From: Saprospiraceae bacterium
Lineage (GTDB): Bacteria > Bacteroidota > Bacteroidia > Chitinophagales > Saprospiraceae
Assembly (NCBI GenBank): GCA_007125435.1
Contig: SLDF01000288.1
Coordinates: 1-12,721, forward strand
Length of the DNA: 12,721 bases
Reading direction: 5' to 3'
This document shows positions 1-6,378 of this stretch, piece after piece; within the stretch, counting starts at the first letter, position 1; each line of letters starts with the position of its first letter. The position numbers were made by a program, and so were the translations under genes. Below the pieces are notes generated by a model. It did not search any database, had not been told where the DNA came from, and saw only the letters and a program-made list of their open reading frames with translations.

Positions 1-197
1 AAGCAGGAAGTATAAAGTAAAATTATCAAGCAGTGCAGCGGTCTAGCCTTTGAAGATGGCATCAAGGGTAGCCTGACTCCGTAAGTATTTTTTTTCGAAG
101 ATATCGTTCAAAAGAGCAAGACTTGGGATCATTAAGATGGCTGTTTTCAGACTCTTAAAAGCGACCCGACGACGAAAAGGAGGAGGGTGATGCCCAA
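1..197 (+). repeat. Intergenic foldback repeat, copy A (right half; left half lies outside the window)
   Basis: Bases 1-166 align with 5030-5194 with about eight differences by eye, including one T lost from a T-run. The alignment then breaks for about 18-20 bases and resumes at GGGTGATGCCC (185-195 here, 5212-5222 in copy B). Only the right arm of the element is present because the window starts inside it. It ends about 110 bases before the sigma factor gene. The remaining 198-307 is AT-rich leader DNA. The only promoter-like string I see there is TATATTAG (280-287), one mismatch from the Bacteroidota -7 element TAnnTTTG and without a convincing -33 partner. I see no ORF in this stretch. Confidence 0.85.
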
Positions 198-307
198 AAA
201 ACTAGTAAACATGAAAAGGATATAATAACATTTTATAATAAAATCAATATATAAGAACCTATAAGCCGCATTTAGACGTTATATTAGGACAAGTAAATCT
301 GGAATAG

Positions 308-1177
308 ATGAGACAGCTAAAGATATCTCATAAAATCACGTCTCGAGAGAGTTATGCATTAGATAAGTATCTATCTGATATCTCGAAGATTGACTTGTTG
401 ACCCCTGAGGATGAAATAGTGCTGGCTAAGCGTATTAAGAAAGGTGACGAAGTTGCATTGCAACAGCTTATTGAAGCAAATTTGCGATTCGTTGTTTCTG
501 TAGCCAAACAGTATCAAGGTAATGGACTCTCACTCAGTGACCTCATAAATGAAGGCAATCTTGGATTGCTGAAAGCCGCCAAGAGATTTGATGAAACTAA
601 GGGATTTAAGTTTATTTCTTATGCTGTATGGTGGATACGACAATCTATTCTACAAGCTATCGTAGAATATTCACGAATAGTCAGACTCCCTAATAATAAA
701 GTGGCCTCCTACAATAAGGTTAATAATGCGTACTCTTCTTTTCTACAGGAATTCGAAAGAGAGCCTTCTGTGGAAGAATTAGCAGAATTACTTGATCTGA
801 CGCCTAAAGAAGTGTCAAGCCTTCTCAGTAACAACTCAAAGCACCTATCCATAGATGCGCCACTGAGCGACGATGAAGAGTCTAGCTCATTGATTGATCT
901 TATGAATGCAGATGAGGATATGAGTCCGGATCTGAAGCTAATGGAAGACTCTTTGGTGGATGAAGTGAAAATGGGTATTTCTTTTCTTTCACCTAGAGAG
1001 ATTGAGGTGTTATCTAAATTTTTTGGTCTTAATGGAGTAACCGAAATGTCACTAGATGAAATTGCTGAAATGTATGACCTCAGCAAAGAAAGGGTCAGGC
1101 AAATCAAAGACAGAGCTATAAATCGACTGCGCAGAAGTTACCACAGAAGAGCACTCAGAAGTTACCTATCTAAATAG
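308..1177 (+). CDS. rpoD: RNA polymerase sigma factor, RpoD/SigA family (Bacteroidota short type)
   Basis: Directs RNA polymerase to promoters in the cytoplasm. At 289 residues it has the size typical of Bacteroidota primary sigma factors, which lack the long N-terminal region 1.1 of E. coli RpoD. Visible parts are region 1.2 (about 18-45), region 2.2 with DLINEGNLGLLKAAKRFD (78-95), region 2.3-2.4 with GFKFISYAVWWIRQSI (99-114), region 3 (about 125-190), and a region 4.2 helix-turn-helix from SLDEIAEMYDLSKERVRQIK (248-267) onward. The start MRQLKI is characteristic of this group. Residues that differ from what I remember as usual for the primary factor include VEYSRIVRLPNN (119-130), where AEQSRIVRLPLN is common, and an acidic stretch at 187-205. 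It may therefore be a second, RpoD-like paralogue rather than the single primary sigma. It is followed by 127 bases before tolC, so it is probably transcribed separately. Confidence 0.9.
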   Translation: MRQLKISHKITSRESYALDKYLSDISKIDLLTPEDEIVLAKRIKKGDEVALQQLIEANLRFVVSVAKQYQGNGLSLSDLINEGNLGLLKAAKRFDETKGFKFISYAVWWIRQSILQAIVEYSRIVRLPNNKVASYNKVNNAYSSFLQEFEREPSVEELAELLDLTPKEVSSLLSNNSKHLSIDAPLSDDEESSSLIDLMNADEDMSPDLKLMEDSLVDEVKMGISFLSPREIEVLSKFFGLNGVTEMSLDEIAEMYDLSKERVRQIKDRAINRLRRSYHRRALRSYLSK

Positions 1178-1304
1178 ATGTGCAATTATCTCAGACATTT
1201 ACTTAGAGTTTAACACCTACTTATCGTCAATTTCTTTTCATTGATAGAAAAAGTTTTATGTGTAAGTGCTAAGGTATTATCATTGTTGTGTTAAAAATGA
1301 TAAT

Positions 1305-2729
1305 ATGGATAGACTTATTAAACTTTCGTTGTTTTTGTCATTACATATTTTCCTTGTAGGGAAAATTGTGGGACAGCAATACGATCTAGGCCAATGTATA
1401 GAATTTGCTATAGACAACAGCCTTCAGTTGCAACAGGCCAATTTGAATGTCAGAAACAGTGAAATTTCACAGCAGTTGGCTATTGAGTCCAGGTTTCCTT
1501 CACTGAATATTACCAGTAGTCTGGGTGGAAACTTTGGTCGTACAATTGATCCAACTACAAATACATTTGTTGTGAGTTCTTTGTATACCAATGGTTTTTC
1601 ATTGAATTCCGGATTCGTACTGTACAATGGCAATAGAATAAATAATACGATAAAGCAGGCTCGCATCGAAGCTGATGTAGCACGCAAAGAAAGAGATCAA
1701 TCACTTAATGACCTATCCCTGGCCGTCGCACAAGCTTACCTCAATCTATTACTAGCGTTTGACAATTATGAGGCTGCTCAGGTCAATCTCGAATTGACAA
1801 GAGAGCAATTAGATCAGACTAGAAAGCTAGTAGAAGCAGGGGCGTTGCCTCTTGCTGATTTATTAGAAGTTGAAAGTCAATTGGCATTAAATGAGCAAGA
1901 AATAGTAACGGCTAACAACAACATAGTCTTGGGGCGTCTCGAATTAAAACAGCTAATGTTCATGCAGCCCGATGAAACACTTGAAATAGTGAGACCTGAT
2001 CTGGAAAGTGAATTGGAGGTACCGATCATTAATCCTTCTGAGGTATTCAATGCTGCTCTACAGACACAACCTCAAGTGACTGCTAGTGAACTGAGAATAG
2101 AGAGTGCTCTTAAAGAGGAAGAAATTGCCAAATCAAGATGGTATCCTACGATATCTACATTTGTCCAATTGAATACTAACTACTCCTCAATAGCAAGAAC
2201 GCCCTCGGGTTTTGATATTGTGCAGTCACCCCCTACACCTGTAATTATTGATGGAGAGACCAGTGTGATTCAATTTTTTCAGGAAGTTCCGACCTTTGAC
2301 AATCAGCCATATTTCGACCAATTAGACCGAAACTTAGGTGTAGGTGTTGGTATTCAGATTTCTTTACCTTTATACAATAATGGCCAAACAAGGCTTGGTG
2401 TAGAAAGGGCAAGACTTGGTAAATATGCAAGTGACCTTGAGTTGGAGCAGACTAAGCTTCAGCTAAAAAATGATGTAGAGCGATCCGTAGCCGATGCTAA
2501 TGCTGCATGGCAGACACTCATGGCATCAAATAAAGCACTTAGAGCAGCTGAGCGTGTTTTGCAAGATGCGGGTAATAGACTTGCTGCAGGTGTTATCAAC
2601 TCTTTTGAATACACAAATGCTAAAACTAGATATGACAATGCTGTCATCAATCAACTTTTAGCTAAATATGAGTACATCTTTAGGCTAAAGGTTATTGATT
2701 TCTATCTTGGCAAGCCTATTCGACTTTAA
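1305..2729 (+). CDS. tolC: TolC-family outer-membrane efflux protein
   Basis: Forms the outer-membrane and periplasmic channel of a tripartite exporter. I chose the ATG at 1305, giving 474 residues, over an in-frame GTG at 1266. From 1305 the protein opens with a clean signal peptide (two basic residues, then a hydrophobic run around residues 7-19, likely cleaved near IVG-QQYDL). The GTG start would add 13 residues including two cysteines before it. The mature protein shows the two outer-membrane-efflux repeats of the family: the first with the AQAYLNLLLA helix and the LDQTRKLVEAGALPLADLLE segment, the second with a matching long amphipathic helix and AGVINSFEYTNAKTRYDNA near the end. The adaptor gene starts 30 bases downstream on the same strand, so the two are almost certainly one operon. 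The symbol is a family name; the transported substrate cannot be read from the sequence. Confidence 0.9.
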   Translation: MDRLIKLSLFLSLHIFLVGKIVGQQYDLGQCIEFAIDNSLQLQQANLNVRNSEISQQLAIESRFPSLNITSSLGGNFGRTIDPTTNTFVVSSLYTNGFSLNSGFVLYNGNRINNTIKQARIEADVARKERDQSLNDLSLAVAQAYLNLLLAFDNYEAAQVNLELTREQLDQTRKLVEAGALPLADLLEVESQLALNEQEIVTANNNIVLGRLELKQLMFMQPDETLEIVRPDLESELEVPIINPSEVFNAALQTQPQVTASELRIESALKEEEIAKSRWYPTISTFVQLNTNYSSIARTPSGFDIVQSPPTPVIIDGETSVIQFFQEVPTFDNQPYFDQLDRNLGVGVGIQISLPLYNNGQTRLGVERARLGKYASDLELEQTKLQLKNDVERSVADANAAWQTLMASNKALRAAERVLQDAGNRLAAGVINSFEYTNAKTRYDNAVINQLLAKYEYIFRLKVIDFYLGKPIRL

Positions 2730-2759
2730 ACGATACAGACAATTGCAAATTACAATAAT

Positions 2760-4127
2760 ATGAAAAAAAGAAATAAGTGGATTTGGATAATAATTGGGGT
2801 AGTTGTACTCCTCATTATTTCAAGTATAATCATCAATATGAATAAAGATGATATGGAAATCGTACAAGCTGAAGAAGTACAGAAGCGATCTATAACAGAA
2901 ACTGTTGTCGCCAGTGGAAAAGTTTTTCCTGAAGTAGAAGTTAAGATCAGCTCAGACGTATCCGGAGAAATAGTAGAACTACATGTGATGGAAGGTGACT
3001 CAGTCGTAGCTGGTCAGCTTTTAGCTAAAATAGACCCTGATATTTATCTTTCTAATGTAGAGCGCGGTAAGGCAGCCTTAAATACTTCTCGTTCTCAATT
3101 GGCTCAAGCTGAGGCACAGGTTCAGAATGCAATCGCCCAAAAGGAACAGATAGACGCCCAATTGGTCAATGCGCGAGCGCTTTATGAAAGAAATAAGAGA
3201 CTTGCCGAAGATGGTGTCATATCTGCTCAAGACTTTGAAGCCTCAGAAGCAAACTTCAGAGGATTAGAAGCTAACCTAAAAGCAGCAGAAGCTTCTGTGA
3301 ACTCTGCTATCAAGAATGTAGAAGCTTCAAAATATAATGTCAAAAGCTCGCAAGCGTCACTAAAGGAATTACAAACTTCATTGCAAAGAACGTCCATTTT
3401 TTCGCCAACAAATGGGATTGTGACAAGACTAGATGTAGAGAAAGGAGAGCGGGTAGTGGGTACCATACAAATGACCGGTACTGAAATGATGCGAATATCA
3501 AACCTGAATACAATGGAAGTACAGGTAGAGGTCAGTGAGAATGATATTGTCAGGGTAAATTTAGGTGATGATGTTGAAATTGAAGTCGATGCCTATAGCG
3601 ACAGGACATTCAGTGGTAAGGTGACTCAGATTGCTAACTCAGCATTTAAAAGCGGTGCTGCTGAAGCTACACAGTCCTTGAGCTCAGATCAGGTCAGTAA
3701 TTTTGTTGTGAGGGTTCGCATTAACCCTGAATCATATAGTGACTTATTAACGGATAAGCTGAAATACCCATTCAGACCTGGTATGTCTGCATCCGTCACC
3801 ATTTCAACTAATAGTGTTGAAGATGCCTTATCTGTACCTATTCAGTCAGTAACCACCAGAGATTTGTCAGAAAAGAAAGATAAGGAGAGCAAGGATGAGA
3901 AAAAAACAGTAAGTGTAAGACAAAAGACTGTTAGTGACATAAAGGAAGTGGTATTTGTAATTGAAGCAGATACGATTAAAAGACAGATAGTAAAGACAGG
4001 TATTCAAGATGATACCTACATAGTCATTAAAGAGGGACTAAAAGAAGGGCAAAAAGTAGTTACAGGTCCCTACAGTGCAATTGCCCGCCGGCTTGAAAGC
4101 GGCATGTCTGTGAAAGTGGAGGAGTAA
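2760..4127 (+). CDS. Periplasmic adaptor subunit, MacA/HlyD (RND-MFP) family
   Basis: Bridges an inner-membrane pump to the TolC channel encoded just upstream. Order of parts in the 455 residues: short basic N-terminus and one membrane anchor (about 8-26); first half of the biotinyl-lipoyl-like domain (about 50-97, with VSGEIVELHVMEGDSVVAGQ); a long Ala/Gln/Glu-rich coiled coil (about 98-212); second lipoyl half (FSPTNGIVTRLDVEKGERV, 214-232); beta-barrel (about 250-350, ending RPGMSASVTI); and a membrane-proximal domain to the C-terminus. Within the last domain, 370-398 is a Lys/Glu/Asp-rich low-complexity stretch that looks like a linker insertion. The layout resembles MacA, whose usual partner is the ABC transporter MacB, but no MacB, RND or MFS pump follows. 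Instead there is a terminator 44 bases after the stop. The partner must be elsewhere, which makes the transported substrate unknowable here. Confidence 0.9.
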   Translation: MKKRNKWIWIIIGVVVLLIISSIIINMNKDDMEIVQAEEVQKRSITETVVASGKVFPEVEVKISSDVSGEIVELHVMEGDSVVAGQLLAKIDPDIYLSNVERGKAALNTSRSQLAQAEAQVQNAIAQKEQIDAQLVNARALYERNKRLAEDGVISAQDFEASEANFRGLEANLKAAEASVNSAIKNVEASKYNVKSSQASLKELQTSLQRTSIFSPTNGIVTRLDVEKGERVVGTIQMTGTEMMRISNLNTMEVQVEVSENDIVRVNLGDDVEIEVDAYSDRTFSGKVTQIANSAFKSGAAEATQSLSSDQVSNFVVRVRINPESYSDLLTDKLKYPFRPGMSASVTISTNSVEDALSVPIQSVTTRDLSEKKDKESKDEKKTVSVRQKTVSDIKEVVFVIEADTIKRQIVKTGIQDDTYIVIKEGLKEGQKVVTGPYSAIARRLESGMSVKVEE

Positions 4128-4171
4128 TAATATAGAGGAGCCGACGTGCTCAATTTAAGAATATCCTTTAT

Positions 4172-4220
4172 AAACGGCTATTTATTTGGTCATATAGTTT
4201 ACCACCTAAATAGCCGTTTT
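4172..4220. terminator. Bidirectional rho-independent-type terminator hairpin
   Basis: Perfect 13-bp inverted repeat: AAACGGCTATTTA at 4172-4184 and TAAATAGCCGTTT at 4207-4219, with a 22-base loop. The + strand arm ends in TTTT and the - strand arm mirrors this with a T-run, so it can serve both directions. It lies between the stop codons of two convergent genes (adaptor at 4127 and lipoprotein at 4254), which is where a shared terminator is expected. Confidence 0.8.
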
Positions 4221-4253
4221 CAATATTTATTACCTAAGGTTTTTTTCTCATAT

Positions 4254-4610
4254 TTATTCTATAGGATACCCACCTTCGACCCAGCATTGAAATGCTTGTA
4301 GTTCTTCACTTGTAAGCTGCATACCGGCTGGAGGCATATTCCTTTGAATTAAAACCCTTTCTTCAATTAGCCCAGCGTCAATGTATTGCTGTAGGACACT
4401 TAGGTCTCTGAAGTCACCAGGAGACTCTCCACCACCATGGCATGCTGGTGTAGCACATTTTTCTTCCATAATAGGCTGTATGTCATCATTGTATGTAGGT
4501 GTTTCTTCACATTCTTCGATGGTCATACCATTATCTTCATCATCGTCTTTACTACAGGCAACAATGACAAGAGCGCTAAAAAGACAAAGAAGGGCAATTC
4601 TAAATTTCAT
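4254..4610 (-). CDS. Small cytochrome-c-like lipoprotein with a CX4CH motif
   Basis: Predicted 118-residue lipoprotein. I chose the ATG at 4610, since an upstream in-frame start at 4679 would bury the signal peptide behind 23 extra residues. From 4610 there is a textbook lipobox: hydrophobic residues 5-18, then IVAC with the lipidated cysteine at 19. The cysteine is followed by SKDDDED, resembling the acidic lipoprotein export signal that sends Bacteroidota lipoproteins to the outer face of the outer membrane (inference). The body has YNDDIQPIMEEKC, then C52-x4-C57-H58 (CATPACH), and RNMPP (90-94), whose Met is placed like the axial haem ligand of class I cytochromes c. The binding motif is CX4CH instead of the usual CXXCH. 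I recall similar small Bacteroidota proteins, often annotated as cytochrome c or left hypothetical; haem attachment is not shown by sequence. C34 and C109 could form a disulfide. Confidence 0.75.
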   Translation of the reverse strand: MKFRIALLCLFSALVIVACSKDDDEDNGMTIEECEETPTYNDDIQPIMEEKCATPACHGGGESPGDFRDLSVLQQYIDAGLIEERVLIQRNMPPAGMQLTSEELQAFQCWVEGGYPIE

Positions 4611-4654
4611 GTATGTAATATTTATGATTAATTGATGGAATGATAAGATGTCTA

Positions 4655-4662
4655 CAAATATA
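4655..4662 (-). promoter_or_regulatory. Candidate -7 element for the cytochrome-like lipoprotein gene
   Basis: Read on the - strand, this is TATATTTG, an exact match to the Bacteroidota -7 consensus TAnnTTTG. It lies about 45 bases upstream of the ATG at 4610, leaving a leader of roughly 40 bases. No clear TTG stands at the -33 distance, so the call is tentative. The rest of 4611-4751 is AT-rich and shows nothing else. Confidence 0.45.
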
Positions 4663-4751
4663 ATATACATTTTGCTCACATTATGAGTACGTATATTGTT
4701 TTATTATTAGAATTCGATAATTCGGGTTTAAAATTTCATTTTTCCTGTTAA

Positions 4752-5224
4752 TGCATCAGCGATGCGTAAGGGTGGCGACGTAAGGAGCCAGACTCTGCGA
4801 AGAGATAAGCGGAGAAGAGGCCGACCTTTCAGGGAGTCCTGTAGCGAGTCTGAAAATAGCCGTCGTATGATCTAAGTCGAAGCTGTTTTGATTGAGATCG
4901 AAGAATAAAAAATACGCGCATAGCCCAAGGCTATGCTTGATGTCGTCTAAAAAGTGCTAGAGCTTAGAGAATTTTACTTTAGACGAGTGGTGAGGAGAGA
5001 GCATAGCCTCAAGTGCTACGCGACCGATGAACCAAGAAGTATAAAGTAAAATTATCAAGCAGTGCAGCGGTCTAGCCTTTGAAGATGGCATCAAGGGTAG
5101 CCTGACTCCGTAAGTATTTTTTTCGAAGATATCGCTCAAAAAAGCAAGACATGGGATCATTAAGATGGCTATTTTCAGACTCTAAAAAGCGACCAGAGGA
5201 CAACAGGACGAGGGTGATGCCCAA
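4752..5224 (+). repeat. Intergenic foldback repeat, copy B (complete, about 470 bp)
   Basis: A complete copy. The left end is TGCATCAGCGATGCG (4752-4766), itself a small hairpin (GCATC-AGC-GATGC, 4753-4765). The right end is GGGTGATGCCCAA (5212-5224). The two halves are diverged inverted copies of each other around a centre near 5014. Matching pairs in order are: GAGTCTGAAAATAGCC (4846-4861) with its exact complement at 5167-5182; a 20-base stretch at 4929-4948 with 5083-5102 (about 16 matches); and AATTTTACTTTA (4970-4981) with 5042-5053. The left arm also has an 8-bp hairpin with a 3-base loop (4918-4936). The right half is about 95% identical to copy A. I see no credible coding region in it. 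It fills most of the 663-base gap between the lipoprotein and esterase genes. Confidence 0.85.
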
Positions 5225-5273
5225 GACTACACAATGAAATAACCCCATCTATGGATTATAAATAGGTATCGGA

Positions 5274-6005
5274 TCAGAATCTAGATTCAACATAATAAGG
5301 CAACATAGCACGCCATGTAGGCCAGTCATGGTGCATATCGTATCCCCATATATCCAATTCGTGCGGTATTCCTTTTCCATTTAATACATTAGATAAATTT
5401 CTAGAGCTTTCTGGAGATTCATAATTACCTGACCCACTAAGAATATGTATATGCCTTGATTGCTGCAAGATAGGCAAGTAGTATTCATCATTTAAGTTTG
5501 GTAAATAATGACAAGGTGAATTAAAATAAACATCATCGTCATAATAGCCATCAGTATATGTTGTCAAATCATATACACCGCTCATGGCAATGGTTCCATT
5601 AATGAGATCAGGTCTTTTGAAAAATAAATTTGCAGCATGTAAGGCCCCAAGAGAAGCCCCGGTAGTGATTATTGGCGTATCGCTGGAAGTACTATTTCTT
5701 ATAAATGGAACGACTTCATTATATACATAGTCATTAAATTGTTGGTGTCTTATCGCTTTATGCCGGGGATGCATATTTTTATTTAGCCAGCTTTCTGCAT
5801 TAATACTATTAATAGAAAATACCTTAACCTTACCGGCTTCTATAGGTCCTTTCAGCGCATCTAGCATAAGGAATCGCTCATATTCCAGATAATCTGCTGC
5901 CGCAGTAGGTAACATTAAGAGTGAAAAGCCATAGTGCCCGTAGATAGCAATTTCCATGTTTTTATTAAGAGCCGGACTTACCCATTGTTTGATATCTCTA
6001 TTCAT
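5274..6005 (-). CDS. Alpha/beta-hydrolase, esterase family
   Basis: Predicted serine esterase of 243 residues with no signal peptide, so probably cytoplasmic. The nucleophile elbow is TTGASLGALHAA (114-125), giving GxSxG with Ser118. The catalytic His is probably 225 or 226 in MHHDWPTWR near the C-terminus, where this fold places it. The acidic partner is uncertain, possibly in the SGSGNYESPESS loop (190-201). The mix of a Fes/antigen-85-like core (SAMSG-type strand MSGVYDLTTYTDG, 141-153) and the HDWPTWR ending recalls the small intracellular esterases of the COG4947 type, usually annotated only as esterase. The substrate is not identifiable. The gene stands alone, with inverted-orientation copies of the same repeat on both sides (copies B and C). 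A leader of A/T-runs precedes the ATG, without a clear promoter. Confidence 0.8.
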   Translation of the reverse strand: MNRDIKQWVSPALNKNMEIAIYGHYGFSLLMLPTAAADYLEYERFLMLDALKGPIEAGKVKVFSINSINAESWLNKNMHPRHKAIRHQQFNDYVYNEVVPFIRNSTSSDTPIITTGASLGALHAANLFFKRPDLINGTIAMSGVYDLTTYTDGYYDDDVYFNSPCHYLPNLNDEYYLPILQQSRHIHILSGSGNYESPESSRNLSNVLNGKGIPHELDIWGYDMHHDWPTWRAMLPYYVESRF

Positions 6006-6133
6006 CGTATGTATTATTTCTGTAAAGAAAAAAATATTTGCTTACATCCGTGTAGTTTGAGCTGTGATTTTTAAAAAAAAACGATACCAAGAATTTTTAT
6101 TAAGCCTTTATTTTGTCTATTTTTTATTGTGCT

Positions 6134-6289
6134 TTGGGCATCACCCTTCTCCCATCCTCAATAAGGTTTGAGGATGGGAGAAGGGTCGCTATGCTACGGG
6201 GCTCGCTATTCGCTCGGCCTAGATTCCGCTATCGCTACACCTAGTCTGGTTCCGCATTCGCTACACCACCCCTCCGCAGCGCTGATGCA
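6134..6289 (-). repeat. Intergenic repeat, copy C (short, core-deleted, inverted relative to A and B)
   Basis: Read on the - strand it starts TGCATCAGCGCTGCG (6289-6275) and ends GGGTGATGCCCAA (6146-6134), the same two ends as copy B. Inside the left end, CCAGACT and then GATAGCGG and AGGCCGA follow in the same order as in copy B (there CCAGACT, GATAAGCGG, AGGCCGA). The foldback core of about 330 bases is absent, and the sequence passes almost directly to GCGACC (6189-6184), the motif that precedes the variable right segment in all three copies. The left part consists of degenerate units of the type GTAGCGAATGCGG / GTAGCGATAGCGG / GAGCGAATAGCGAG. The surrounding gene-free DNA (6006-6133 and 6290-6378) holds A/T-runs and a weak hairpin at 6346-6359, nothing more that I can support. 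Confidence 0.75.
6144..6185. repeat. Perfect 18-bp inverted repeat inside copy C
   Basis: Arms 6144-6161 and 6168-6185 are exact complements (CCCTTCTCCCATCCTCAA and its reverse complement) around a 6-base loop. It replaces the 18-20-base variable segment that sits between GCGACC and GGGTGATGCCC in copies A and B. It has no following T-run on either strand, so it does not look like an intrinsic terminator. It lies between the UbiA-like gene and the esterase gene, both read on the - strand. Confidence 0.85.
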
Positions 6290-6378
6290 AATTTGTTGAT
6301 AATAAAATAGATTAAGCTATATCGTCCATGCTTGGATATATTTTCAGACATACCTGTCTATATCTAAAAACATCTTCA

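Noticed and set aside
709..1107. 132-residue frame on the - strand
   Set aside because: It is antisense to the conserved sigma factor; Ser/Leu-rich composition typical of a shadow frame.
1221..1247. Weak hairpin between rpoD and tolC as terminator
   Set aside because: About 5 bp of clean pairing with bulges; not convincing.
1266..1304. In-frame GTG start for tolC at 1266
   Set aside because: It would put 13 residues, two of them cysteines, in front of an otherwise normal signal peptide; the ATG at 1305 fits better.
4381..4635. 84- and 64-residue frames on the + strand
   Set aside because: They are antisense to the lipoprotein gene, have biased composition and no domain; shadows of the real frame.
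4611..4679. Upstream in-frame start for the lipoprotein gene at 4679
   Set aside because: It adds 23 residues ahead of a complete lipoprotein signal and overlaps the proposed promoter element.
4957..5160. 67-residue reading frame on the - strand inside copy B
   Set aside because: It lies wholly within a palindromic repeat, has no recognisable motif, and is not preserved by the T-run length change in copy A.
4740..5235. Target-site duplication or transposase gene for copy B
   Set aside because: I looked for short direct repeats just outside both ends and for an ORF inside; neither is clear, so no insertion sequence is called.
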